Of a DNA stretch of 64,000 nt, positions 1-12,935 are shown piece by piece. How positions within the stretch are numbered: position 1 is the stretch's first letter; each line of letters opens with the position of its first letter. This DNA is from Rhopalosiphum padi (Eukaryota; Arthropoda; Insecta; Hemiptera; Aphididae): the NCBI RefSeq assembly GCF_020882245.1, contig NC_083598.1:41949858-42013857 (forward strand). Reading direction: 5' to 3'. The notes below the pieces were generated by a model. That model worked only from the letters and a program-made list of their open reading frames with translations, searched no databases and was not told the origin of the DNA. Made by a program: the position numbers and the translations under genes.

Positions 1-162
1 TGCACTAAGAACATTAGTGTATGCATTATCAACTAGAAAATACATAATATTCATATTATACATATAATATGTAATTGATTTATTTCTTAAACATACAAAA
101 TTTTATTTAGACTAAACGGGGAATTTTTATCATAAATAATAATTAACTAAGTATATACTCAC

Positions 163-3100
163 CATAAATTGCACTTAGTTTTATTGACCCTGAATCAAAA
201 TTTATAATTTCACATATAAATGGTTTACAAAAATGCAATTAAGTATTATACTAATAATAATGAATTACAATTTTAATATTAAAAATGAATGTATTAGGCA
301 GTAATTTTTTTACAAATTGTATTTAAAAAATATTTGAATTAACATCGTTTATCTTACCTAAACACTCTAAACATATAAAAAAAATTGTAAATTAAATTAT
401 AATTTTCTGATGAATTGTATTGTACTATTTTAATTTAACCCATATACACACTAACATTAAATCAAATTCTTTTTTTGTTTTTATAAACGTTATGAAAAGG
501 TTTTTATTTCGTATGTTGTGTATTTCGGTATCTCAATTTAAATGAAATTCGGATTTTATGTTATTTGTCGAAAACTGAGTTAGAGTTTATAGTTAACCGA
601 ATAACATTCAATTAAATATAAATATGATTAAAATATGTATTATATAAATTAGGTATAATCGAAAAACTAGTATTAATTTATTATACTCCTATGAGTTAGC
701 TTACTTAGATATCCTGTGAATGAATACATTTAATTAACTTATTAGTATTATAACTTAAAAAACATTACAATAATTTTATAACAAATAGTTTACAAAATAA
801 ATATGGTAATTGGTAAGTACAGTTATTTAGTTTATAAAACATTAAACAAAAATAATTTTGTAGTAAAAGTTAAAACTTTAAAAGGTTTAAGTCTGTGTCA
901 AGTGTATTTTAGTTAACATACTTATAGTCCTTCCTGTAAATGTATAAAAATAAGTATTTAATAAACTTTTAATTAATCAAAATATATTAATGGTTATTAA
1001 AATACAGTAGTCGCCGCTTATTGGACTCACTTTGGGACCCGACAATTTGAGTCAATTAACCGAATGACTCAATAAGGCGAATGACTCAAAAAAATTTTAA
1101 GAATGCTTAAATTTAAAAAATTTAAAATTAAAAATATGTATTGAAATTCAAGGTATAAAAAATGTAAAAATCTAGCTATATAAAATAAAATAAAATTAAT
1201 AAAATACATACATACATAATTAATAAAATTAATTAATTTTTTGATAAAAATACGTCTAATGTTGATTGGATTTTCGCTTCTTCGGCCAACTTCATAATCA
1301 TATCTTCATAAGATTTATGTTTCTCGAATACGTCAAAATCGCCTCTTTGCTGAATCCCTCTACGTAAAATGTATGTACATATTTTCTTTATTTATCTAAT
1401 TTTCAAATGACCCTATTAACCGGTGTGTGAGTCGAATAGACGAATTTTTTGCTGTGTGTTAGTATATGTGCGAATCGGGACCAACCGTTTTGAGTCTAAT
1501 AGGCGAATGAGTCAATTAACCGTGAGTCCAATAAGCGGCGACCACTGTACTTCTATTTGAAATATAATCAATGATACCATGTGATTTTTTAGCATGGCTT
1601 ATTTATATTTTAGTCTTTTATTTTATTTGTAGACATTTTTAGAATGACTCGATTCATATATTTGTGTTTATCTGTGGGTAATATAATATTTTGAGGATTT
1701 AATACAATATGAATTTTAATAATAAAAATAAATTGTCAAAATTTACACAACCTTATATTACATCTTTAAATTTCTTTAAACAATATCATAATACTAAAAA
1801 AAAAAATAATATGTTTTTGTTACTGAAGAATGTGGCTATGCTATCTAATTATCATAGTGCCAAGTCATTATATCTGACAACTTTATCTTAAAATTTCCAA
1901 AATACTAATATAACTTTGAAATAAAAGGTTAAATTACAGATAATACAATTATAGTAATTGTACATCTATTATAATTAAGTATTAACTATTAGGTAACAGC
2001 TGTTGTAATTACTGAATAAAAAAAAAATGATTGAATAAATAAATTTGTATCCTTACTTATGGAATCTACATAAATGCAACAAAATTATTAATGATTATAA
2101 ATTAATACAAGTTTTTAAAATTCCGTATAAAGATTAATCATAAACATATAATTATTTTATTCATTAAAGTCGTGGATATATAAACTGTAAGTCAGCTTTT
2201 CTTTTTGTAACTTAGAAGATTCGGATTTTATACAACTGTAGGAGTATTTTTGATTAGGTGGAGAAATACATGGTTGAGATTGTAACTTTGCAAAAAATAA
2301 GGTGATAGGTTTCAGAATTATTACAGCTGAAAAATACTATAATCATTTGTTTCATTAATTAAGTATGGGTGGTCGATTCCTAAGTATGAATTTGACCATT
2401 GTTTTGGTTAAAAGGGTTTGAATACCGTATTTTCAGAAGCATAATTTTATTATTTCTAACAATCGCGTAGTCGGCGTTTTGTTAAGATTAACAGAGTATA
2501 GCATTTTTTCAGTCAATCGGAATTTGGTAATTACCTATTTATGAATGTGGTCGGACTAACGGGAGACAAGATTTACAGCCACGTGATGTAACTTTTATGA
2601 GAGACAGATTTTTTAATATTTTATGAAATACATGATGAAAAAAAAATAATGGGTCTATGATGGTTATACATTGAATAAGTTTGATGGTTTTAATTAGTAT
2701 TCATGTGTATGTATATGATTCAACAGAGGATAAGGAAAAATAAGAAATAAAATAATTCTTATTTTTACTTGATGGTTTATTACATAGTTTTCTTATATAG
2801 TGAATTAATATGCAGATAACTTTGAGAATTTTCAACTCAATAATGGAAATAAAAGATATTTTAATATACCTAACAGCTTTAATACTACATAGTATCAATT
2901 ATTATAGTTGGAATTTCATAGGTCTGTTGACTGTTAAGGGGTTCAGAGTTACTAGTACTATATTCCCATAAGAATACATTCACCAAGTAGAGATCAATTT
3001 AAGAATCCATCTAAAATAGAGATTTTTTTAATATATTAAGTTATAAACTTAAGATATTTTCCAACTGAATCATGGATGTAAAAACCGTACAAGGGAATGG

Positions 3101-6100
3101 AATCTTATAAATATTCAGAAGATACTTACATAATTACCAAATAGATGAAAATTCCAAACAACTCTACTGGTACCTCGGAAGAGTAATAATTATTTTGTAC
3201 TCGTTTCGGTTGTCCAAACCCGGCATAAAGAAGAAATATATATTTAAACACCTGATAATTCAACTTCTATAGATAAAATACCATTAGAACGGCAGATTAT
3301 GATGAGAATATATCATATTAAAAATAGATACAAGGTGGCAGAAACCGGCTATAAAGTACATATTGGCAAGACTAGGAAAATCATAGTGATAAATGGCGTC
3401 AGATTTTATTCAGTCTAATATAGAGGGCTATAACTACGAAAAAAGTATTTCCCAAATACATAGCATATTTTTTTTCTAAGTATTCATCAATTATTAACAC
3501 AAATTATATGTTGTCATAAATAATATATATATAATTCCTGAAAATGTATATAATAATGTGATTAAAGACATATTATTGTAATTTTAAATAATTTAATAAT
3601 TATACCTAAAGGACTACAGCATTTTATACTTGGATACAACTTTGAATCTAAAAATTTAAATGTTTGATTTTGTAAATATAATATAAAGTATTGTAGTAAA
3701 TATACATATTTCATAAAATATAATTAAGAAATTAAATATTAAACAAAATAATGGAATTAAAAAAAATAAGTAAATAATTGTATGTGTACACTGTTATTTT
3801 TATTTAACTAAAACAAAATAAAAATATCCGTTGGACGCATAATAATGTGTCGGTTATTCACACACACACAAACACACGCAATAATGATTATAGTACAATA
3901 AATTATTGATTTGTGCACTTGGGCATTTGCGTTTCGGTAACCATAGCAATACTAAATAATAATATAAATATACAATAAGAACATAATTACAACAGTATTA
4001 TAATAAAATAAAAATAATTCATGGAGATAGATAATATGTTTAATATTGATAATATGTATGTAACTACCGACTTATTATTATATTATTTTTAAGTATTAAG
4101 ATTATCGAGTTATTTTTGTAGAAGTACCTCGAATCTATTCATATCATTCAACGGTCTATCAGTATTCGTCTACGTTTATACATAATTTGTTTTATGTAAG
4201 CCTTAAGTCTTTGTTATAAAGTAGTATCAAAATATTCCAGATTTTTAAACTTTGAAATCATACATGTTGAACGTTAATACTATAACTTACTGATATATCT
4301 ACAATATTCTTTTGGACTCATCACAATATCTGTAATGAAATGAAAAATAAGGATGTTATTTTATCGGGTTACATATTGTAAATCAAATCTCCACTGCACG
4401 TAGATACTTTGGATATATTTATTTCTTATGGCTACTGACGAATATTATAAACCAACGGGTGGTTCATAACGTCATGGTAACACCAGTGCCGCGTTAAGTT
4501 ATGCTGTCGCCGCGGGGCAAATAGAAATATGCCGCCCTTAAGAAAATTACAATTCAAAATTACATTCACCACACTATTAAGTATTAATTAGTCATTACAG
4601 TCATTAGCGTTTAACTGGTAGAATACTATGCAAGAGCAATAAATTTACAAATTGCTCATATCTATATTATGTATATTTTTAAATAGCACATTCACTTATT
4701 CGTTTCATCACGGTAAAATGATGGTTCCAACTTGGCCACTTGCATTTGTTGAAGCCATACAACAAAATATCTGCATTGCCATTTCAACGTAAGGCAAGAT
4801 GACAATAGTGGAGAATCAGTGAGACATTTTAAAAGCTTAATGAATGATGATTTGTCTTGTGTTGAAAAAAAAACTAATAATTGATTTAATTGCACTGCTT
4901 CTTCTTTAAACGAACTATCTAGATCTTCTGAATATAATTCTACCAGATTTTTAGCACTGTCACGTATATTATCTGTGTCTATTGATTCCATCACTAATAT
5001 AAAACCAAATTGTTTATGAGGTTCAGTGTAAGCTAGTTTTTGTTCACGTACATTTATGATAAATTTATCGATTATAACTAGGAATACTTCACATTTCATT
5101 TTCCGACTACTTTCCTATACTGCTTTGTCAGTTTCATTTTCATCAAAAAACATTTTTCTTGTTTTCTTTCTTGAAATTTTCCAGGAAAAAAATTCTTCGG
5201 AAGACATTACTTTTGCTTGTTTTTAGAAAAAGTCAAATTTGTTTCTAATGTCTTTTAAATATGTTTCCAATGATTTGTATAACGTGACAACCGTGATTAA
5301 ATCAATATCAATAGATTGTAAAGTTACACTCGTCATATTAAATCTTTGTAGTATAGACGTTCACATACAAATCATGAAACAAAAATTTAAACTCTTTACC
5401 TTATTAAAAATAGAAGAAGCTTCATATATAGTAAAATAGTTTAGGTATACGATAACAGTACAAGTAAATATTATGTACTTATTATATCATAATATTATTA
5501 TTATTTTTTACAGTTAAACAAGAAAAATTATAATTATATATTTTTTATTTTATGTTGATCCTCTAAAATCTGCCGCCCCATCAAACATCATAAAATCTGC
5601 TGCCCCGGGCAATTGCCCTCCCTTGCCCCCGTTAAACGCGGCTCTGGGTAATACTCTCCATGTCGCACAAAAGTATAGAATGACCCCAGCCATTATACAT
5701 GTCATATTTTAATTTTAGGAACACATCTAAATAAAGCAATAACTAGAGTGTATACAATGTATTTTTTATTTAAATAATTATAAAAACAATTAAAATATGA
5801 AAATTATACTTACCATTAACATCACATCCTCGTTTTTTTAATTCTTTCGAGAATTCATTTATAATATCTAGAAAGTAATTTTATTGATATTTAATAACGT
5901 TTACTAATGCTAATTGCACATACTAATTTTTATTGGATGCAAAAAATATAAAAAATATATCATATCTTTAATATTAAAAAATATTTATTAGAACTAACTA
6001 ATCGGTTTAAAATATAATTTGTTTATAAAAATGATAATAAAATTGTCCACAATTCCACGCCAGATAATTGTGGGTAGATGTAAACACATCTAATTCAAAT

Positions 6101-9100
6101 GTAAAAAAAGTGAAATTTTAGTTTATTCTTGAATAAATCACATTGAGAACTTTACTAACATCATGAGGTCATTGCGTTCCATATTATTTGATCACATTTT
6201 CCAACACTCATATTGTTGTACTTAATCGAAAATTATATCCAAGTTATTAGGTACACGTAACACTTTTATACAAAATATCATTTCTAATCACTCCATTTTG
6301 ATTCTAGTACATTGCCTTGGAGGCATCCTAAATTTATAGTCATCAATTTTTCCTGGATTAGCATACTTTATACAATTATCAGAATAAAGACAATAAATTG
6401 GAGTTGGTCAATATGAATAAATGAAAATATATAATTGTTAACTCGTCGTAAACTAGAATACGTAGTTCATGAGAATAAGTGTAAAACTTACTTATGGTAT
6501 TTAAATCATATATTTTCCGTTTGACGTTTAGAAAACTTGAAAGCTCATCATAATCATCTGTAATAATTAATTTTTAAATTAAAATCACCCATTCATGCTG
6601 AGTATCTCATAAGTAATGAAATGGAAATATTTGTTCACATATTATAATCTATTATAGACGTTGATACAGTGAATATATCAGGTGACACTATTTGCACATT
6701 TATATTTTAATGGACTCTGCAGTTTACTTGTTTAAATAGTCTATGAATAGATGATATATACTTTATTTAAAAATTAATAAAGAACTCAATATTAAGTGGA
6801 TTATGACTGTAAAGCATTAATAAGACAAAAAAAAAATTTCCACCAAGTGTGAACATTTTTTGCATTATAAAAGTCTCTGACATAAATTTGATTTATACAT
6901 TTTTATCACTAAAAAACTCACCAAATTGCATAACATAGCAGTAGTTTAAAAATCCAATTTCAGCTATAAAATTGATAATATATCACACGTTAACTTATGC
7001 TTAAATAGCATATAGACTTCTTTAAATTTATGAATTTGATTTAAGCATTATAAAATAGTTTAAGTTAGTAGATACAACATTTTAACAAATAAATCATAAT
7101 TTTAACAAATAGGTCTATCAAAAATTGTTTATATCATAAACTTATAACTACTCACATGAAAATCCTGCCAGTTTTAGAGCAGCTGTTCGTTAAATATCAA
7201 AATTATAAATATAAAATTAATTGGAAAAAAGAAGTATGAAATTTTAAATAGGTAAATCAAATTATATTAATCTTGAAATTATTATTGTTAAAGTGTGTTT
7301 TTAGAGAAATAAGGTTGTTGAATAGAAGAAGTGAGTTACGAATAAATTAGGTAGTTGAATTTTATTACATGATTGACAATGTCATTATTCACTAAATATC
7401 ATAAATGTATCACGTATGCCCAGAACGTAAAATTCTTAAACAGTAATGTTTAGGGCGGGCCGAGTAGCATCGTCGAGTTACCGAGTAAAACTCGGTGAGC
7501 CCCAACAATGTTTGGCCGGCGGTTCAAATCATTATTGGCTGCTGATCGATAATATATGTTAAGAGTTGAAAAATGAAAAAATTCAGACTAAATTTTTGAC
7601 TTGCACAGACTATAGTACATGGCTGTTGGTTGTTGATACGTCTTAACATGGCATAAAAGGGAAATTCGGTGAGCAGAATTTGTCCGATCCCAGTCCTGGT
7701 AATGTTTTATTATTATATTATAAAATATATCATTAATTAATATGATATCCCTTACCACTGCATTCTAAAAAATACAATAAAAATATTTAAATAATTATTA
7801 ATATAAATATTTATTTTAAATACTTTAAATAAAAAAATAATGTGACATTGAAAAGAAATGAATGACATTAATAATACAGTAGATAATTATTATAACATTA
7901 TTATGTTAAACGTCGCTATCTCGAAATACATTGAAATCTCCTTGAAAATACCATTTCACTTAATATTGTTTTGTTCTCGATAACTCGAAATAAAATTAAT
8001 CGTTTTTCGTTACAGGTTAACATTTTTATCGAAATTTATAAAAATAAAACTAAAAAACATTTTAAGTTTGAATAAAATTATAAAATCACACAATATAGTA
8101 CGGACAATGATAATATGATAATTTAGTTAACATTGTAAATATTACCTTCATGCTCATGTAAATGGAAAATAATTTTATTTTCTCAAAAAGTATAATGCTT
8201 TTATTGTGTCTAACTATACTTTTAGTAAATAAAAACTGTTGAATGTCAACGTGATACATTTTTATTGATAAATAAATTATAAAATATTAATCAAATTTGC
8301 ATTGAATTCCTTTTTGCATGCATTTATTACAAATTACTTATATAAATTAGTACCTAGTTGAACATAAAAAATAAGTGAAGAATATTTCATTGGTGACCAA
8401 ACTAGTGTATTGGCCGAAAACGGACATACCAGAATGGACGAAAAGTGAACTGGCAGAAAAAGGAAAGGTTCATTTTGGCCGAAAACTGTGCCATCCATTT
8501 TCAGGCAAATTAAACCAAAAGGCAAAAATCGACAAATTTCGGAATTAATTTACCGAAAACTGAATTTTGGCACATAATTAGTTTATACCTCTATAATAAG
8601 CATGCTAAGTCCTAAATTTACCCTTTGTGTGTAGCCTCCACCACTCTTTTAATTCGGCACATTTTATTTTTAAATATAACTAAATGCTAATGCATATTAT
8701 ATAATAAGTTAAATATACAACAAAAAACAAGTGAAACATAATTCCCGTTTATATTTATATGGGTTGTACAAAGTTAGTAAGTAAATATAGGGCATGAATA
8801 AATTTTACCATAAGAAAAAATCATATTTGCCTTTAGAACCTTTAGATTACTATTTGTAGAAAAACACATCGATATTTTTACCAACTCTGTTTGTATTAAA
8901 AAAAATAAAAATTACTCACCTTCAGCAGTGGTTGTTTTAGGATTATCTGTAAAATCGTTAAGTTTTCTTTAGAATTGATTTGAAAATAGTTTTTTTTTTT
9001 AAAAACATTTATCAACTGGTTTTCATTGTTTAAATGTTCAATATCATATTATTAAAAATATCGGTTTAAGATTTGTTTATATAATATATTTTAATATTAC

Positions 9101-12100
9101 ACTATTTATTAATACATTGAAAAGAAATGAATGACATTAATAATACAGTAGATAATTATTATAACATTATTATGTTAAACGTCGCTATCTCGAAATACAT
9201 TGAAATCTCCTTGAAAATACCATTTCACTTAATATTGTTTTGTTCTCGATAACTCGAAATAAAATTAATCGTTTTTCGTTATAGGTTAACATTTTTATCG
9301 ACATTTATAAAAATAAAACTAAGAAACATTTTAAGTTTGAATAAAATTATAAAATCACACAATATAGTACGGACAATGATAATATAATAATTTAGTTAAC
9401 ATTGTAAATATGACCTTCATGCTCATGTAAATGGAAAATAATTTTATTTTCTCAAAAAGTATAATGCTTTTATTGTGTCTAACTATACTTTTAGTAAATA
9501 AAAACTGTTGAATGTCAACGTGATACATTTTTATTGATAAATAAATTATAAAATATTAATCAAATTTGCATTGAATTCCTTTTTGCATGCATTTATTACA
9601 AATTACTTATATAAATTAGTACCTAGTTGAACATAAAAAATAAGTGAAGAATATTTCATTGGTGACCAAACTAGTGTATTGGCCGAAAACGGACATACCA
9701 GAATGGACGAAAAGTGAACTGGCAGAAAAAGGAAAGGTTCATTTTGGCCGAAAACTGTGCCATCCATTTTCAGGCAAATTAAACCAAAAGGCAAAAATCG
9801 ACAAATTTCGGAATTAATTTACCGAAAACTGAATTTTGGCACATAATTAGTTTATACCTCTATAATAAGCATGCTAAGTCCTAAATTTACCCTTTGTGTG
9901 TAGCCTCCACCACTCTTTTAATTCGGCACATTTTATTTTTAAATATAACTAAATGCTAATGCATATTATATAATAAGTTAAATATATAACAAAAAACAAG
10001 TGAAACATAATTCCCGTTTATATTTATATGGGTTGTACAAAGTTAGTAAGTAAATATAGGGCATGAATAAATTTTACCATAAGAAAAAATCATATTTGCC
10101 TTTAGAACCTTTAGATTACTATTTGTAGAAAAACACATCGATATTTTTACCAACTCTGTTTGTATTAAAAAAAATAAAAATTACTCACCTTCAGCAGTGG
10201 TTGTTTCAGGATTATCTGTAAAATCGTTAAGTTTTCTTAAGAATTGATTTGAAAATAGTTTTTTTTTTTTAAAAACATTTATCAACTGGTTTTCATTGTT
10301 TAAATGTTCAATATCATATTATTAAAAATATCGGTTTAAGATTTGTTTATATAATATATTTTAATATTACACTATTTATTAATACATTTCTATTTATATG
10401 CACAGAAATACTCAACAAAGTTTTTCTTGAGAAATTATTCATTTTAATAAATACAAGTAACTTAGTTATTATAAAAAGGATTTCTTCTCTAATAATCAAT
10501 TTGGTTTTTTGACTGGTAGTAACTCTTTGTTTGCCGTAAATAAATTTTTACATGAAAATCTTGACTCAAATAATAAAGTTTTAAGCATCTTTCTGGACAT
10601 TAAAAAAGTGTTTGATAGTGTTAATCATAATATTTTAATAAGGAAGTTAGCTTGTGCTGGGAAAAGAGGTAAAATTTATAATATTTTAAAATCATATATA
10701 TTGAATGGAGCGCAATACGTTAAAATAAACAATTCTTATAGCAATCTACTAGAAATCAAACATGGCGTTCCGCAGGGTACAGTTCTTGGCCCTCTATTAT
10801 TCGTTATACATATCAATGGTTTACTTAATCTGCAGATAAATGTTAAAGTTATTAGTTATGCTGATGACACCGTGATATTATTATCAAATAAAAATATTGA
10901 TACTTTAGATTATGATACCGCTAATATTGTCATAAAAGAAGTGAATGAATGATTTGACAACAATTTACTAGAGTTAAATATTAATAATTCAAAATATATC
11001 CATTTTAATAATGAGCAGATACTTCTTAACTCAAATCATAAACTGTGTCTTCGCTCAAAATACTGCAATGGTATTTGTAAGAATTGCACAATTTTAGAAC
11101 AAGTGCACACTGTTAAATATTTAGGTATAACAATGGATTATAAGTTAAAATGGAATGATCATATTACTAATTTAACTAAATTTTTTTACGTTTTTAATTA
11201 GATTAATTGTCAACACAGATATTAAACGTATATTATACTTGTCGCTAGTTCAATCATTTGTCACATATTATGGAATTTGCATTTGAGGTCAAGCATATGA
11301 CTCTCATAGGTATCGTTCAAAAATTACTTTAAATAGACTAATTAAATTCTTATTGCTTAATCGTATGTTTTATAACAAACATTTAGCTATTTAGAACTTA
11401 ATGTAGCGTCTATTGATAATCTATACCTTAGTAACACCCTAATAAGATTATTCAGATTTAAACAAAACATTACCCAGTTCGATCACTCATATAATACACG
11501 TTATAAAGATAATGTTAATATACCTCTGCAACATTTTAAAAATTAAATTGGTCTCAAATGTTGTATATCAGTTGCTATTCAAATCTGTAGATTATACAAA
11601 ATTAATATTTATGACTTTTTTTAATTTTTATATGTTTAAATCATTAAAAAAAAAAAAATTGATTTTTTATAAATTTCAGGCACTATAATCCTATTTATTT
11701 ATTTATAATTTGCACTATTCTCTATTTAAAAAAAATATTTATGAAGTCTTTTTTCTTGGTTATTACATAATGTATTTTATTTTTTATTTTAATTAATTAT
11801 ACTCTATATTATACTGAACTCAAATTCTTAATCTTCACCACAAGCATTACGCTTATAGGGGAGTTTGCAGCTTGTATTAATTTGTTAGTTCTTTTGTTTT
11901 TTGTTGTTTGCAAGAAAAATAAAATAAATATTATTATTATTATAAAATATTTGATTAATGTCTATTTTCTAAAGATTATATTGATTCAAAAAGTAATTAT
12001 CATTTACTAAAAAAGTATAAGATCATTAAAAAAAAAAGTTAATTTAAAATTTAATTATGTTATATTTTTAGCAAAATCACAATAATTTAAAATAATATTT

Positions 12101-12311
12101 TAAATTAACAGTTTTATATTTTTACAATATGAACCATATTTTTCATAATTTAATGACATCATTGACATTTCTGTTGTTTCTTACATTATATCAATCTTTT
12201 TTTTTTAATAAAATTTTAAATAAAACTATTGATATTACCTGCATTGCTGGAATCACTGTAGCTTATAATACTGATCACTGTTAATGTTATTAACGTTTTA
12301 GAACATACCAT
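163..12311 (-). CDS. Microexon secreted protein gene A (bicycle-like), 3' end outside window
   Basis: Minus-strand gene; 15 coding exons are visible (472 nt): 12239-12311, 10189-10215, 8920-8946, 7756-7764, 7156-7182, 6922-6963, 6492-6557, 5814-5867, 4291-4329, 3606-3647, 2057-2065, 922-933, 705-713, 358-366, 163-189. Exon 1 begins with the ATG and encodes a signal peptide with hydrophobic core TLITLTVISIIS, ending one base into a codon. Every later exon starts with two bases and ends with one base of split codons, so all introns are phase 1. Key exons read GFLNYCYVMQF, KKRGCDVN, SPKEYCRYI and IKCCSPL. Exon 2 is present twice because of a 1.27-kb tandem duplication. By comparison with genes B and C, four 3' exons should lie left of base 1. 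A pogo-like element, a hAT element and a LINE sit in its introns. Function is inferred only: a secreted salivary-type effector by architecture. The 9-12 nt exons rest on paralogue alignment. Confidence 0.75.
1005..1547 (-). mobile_element. pogo/Tigger-like DNA transposon fragment with TA target duplication
   Basis: Terminal inverted repeats cagtagtcgccgcttattgg and the reverse of aagcggcgaccactg are flanked by TA on both sides. The element sits in an intron of gene A. A minus-strand segment around 1,260-1,365 reads like a transposase tail (QQRGDFDVFEKHKSYEDMI). Gene B keeps the empty site (aaaatacttctatttg at about 16,975), which confirms the insertion and its boundaries. Confidence 0.8.
4484..5646 (-). 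mobile_element. hAT element with transposase fragment
   Basis: Ends are cagtgccgcgtt and the reverse complement of aacgcggctctg. They are flanked by 8-bp target duplications ggtaacac (4476-4483) and ggtaatac (5647-5654), one base different. The minus strand at 4,692-5,099 encodes a hAT/ZMYM1-like transposase segment (NLVELYSEDLDSSFKEE). It lies in the intron between the EYCRYI and RGCD exons of gene A. Gene B has the uninterrupted site near 20,230. Confidence 0.8.
7451..7698. mobile_element. hAT-type MITE, copy in gene A
   Basis: A 248-bp insertion bounded by perfect 8-bp duplications gtaatgtt (7443-7450 and 7699-7706). Termini are weak inverted repeats. The same element sits at the same place in gene B but not in gene C. 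Confidence 0.65.
7845..10382. repeat. 1.27-kb tandem duplication in gene A
   Basis: 7845-9113 and 9114-10382 are about 99% identical, with roughly ten differences seen by eye and acatt microhomology at the junction. Each unit contains one copy of coding exon 2 plus an intronic insert rich in ggccgaaaa words. One of the differences changes the exon (NPKTTTAE versus NPETTTAE). Confidence 0.9.
10470..11940 (+). mobile_element. 5'-truncated Jockey/R1-type LINE
   Basis: Encodes part of a reverse transcriptase: NNQFGFLTGSNS, GVPQGTVLGPLLF and the catalytic YADD at 10857-10868, then after an in-frame stop near 10,950 a downstream TVKYLGITMDYKLKWNDHI segment. Several stops show that it is dead. The 3' end has a TATT-rich simple tail. 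It lies in intron 1 of gene A. Confidence 0.85.
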
Positions 12312-12640
12312 TCTTATTGTTCAGAACGTTTAGGTTATTAGTAATAACTTATTACAAAGAACAACCAACTATTTTGCGTTGCAAGAAAAAAGAGGTGTGA
12401 TATTTTCTGAAAAGATACGGTTATTTGTTGACGATTAAGTACACATTTTGGCCATAAATATTATAAAAACAAAAAAAGCACTAAATCAACTTTGTCTTGT
12501 AAGACATGTGTAAATAAGACACATAGTATATTATGCATTGTATTTGATTTCTAAATCAAACATAGTATCAACAACCACATTTTACCTTATTTTTCTAATA
12601 TAATTGCTTATATTTTTTTGATAAAACTGTATAAAGTCAA
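12312..12640 (-). promoter_or_regulatory. Conserved upstream block of gene A
   Basis: The 300 bases upstream of the ATG are shared with the same region of genes B (25,396-25,700), C (47,401-47,730) and the inverted copy D (27,340-27,495). Shared plus-strand words include ttacaaagaacaaccaacta, gttaagtacaca-type sequence and the dyad tttgatttctaaatcaaa. Conservation here exceeds that of the exons downstream, so it may hold common promoter elements, although recent duplication alone could explain much of it. Confidence 0.45.
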
Positions 12641-12935
12641 TTTATTAGTCAACAGTTTTTTTAAATACCTTACTCATAATTATAAATATTTGTTTATACA
12701 TACAGAAGTTATACTTTAATAATACGTTACTACTTGTTACAACATATATAAAAATTATTGAAATTATAAAGTAGGTTGAAATGAACATGATAGTCATAAT
12801 AATTAAAACTAAGGCAGATGACTTATAGCCAACAAAATATGCATTACAAATATGCAGTTCAAAACTAATATTTTTGAATAAAAATAAGAATTTGTTTGTA
12901 TCTTATTATTTTAATGTCTTTATGTTAAATACAAT

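Noticed and set aside
3855..3880. CA-rich repeat as a regulatory site or CRISPR-like array
   Set aside because: It is a short simple repeat; no spacer-repeat structure exists anywhere in the window, and the genome is eukaryotic.
8334..9794. Two identical 63-codon minus-strand frames (8334-8525 and 9603-9794)
   Set aside because: They are two copies of one intronic insert rich in ggccgaaaa words inside the 1.27-kb tandem duplication; no domain, and absent from B and C.
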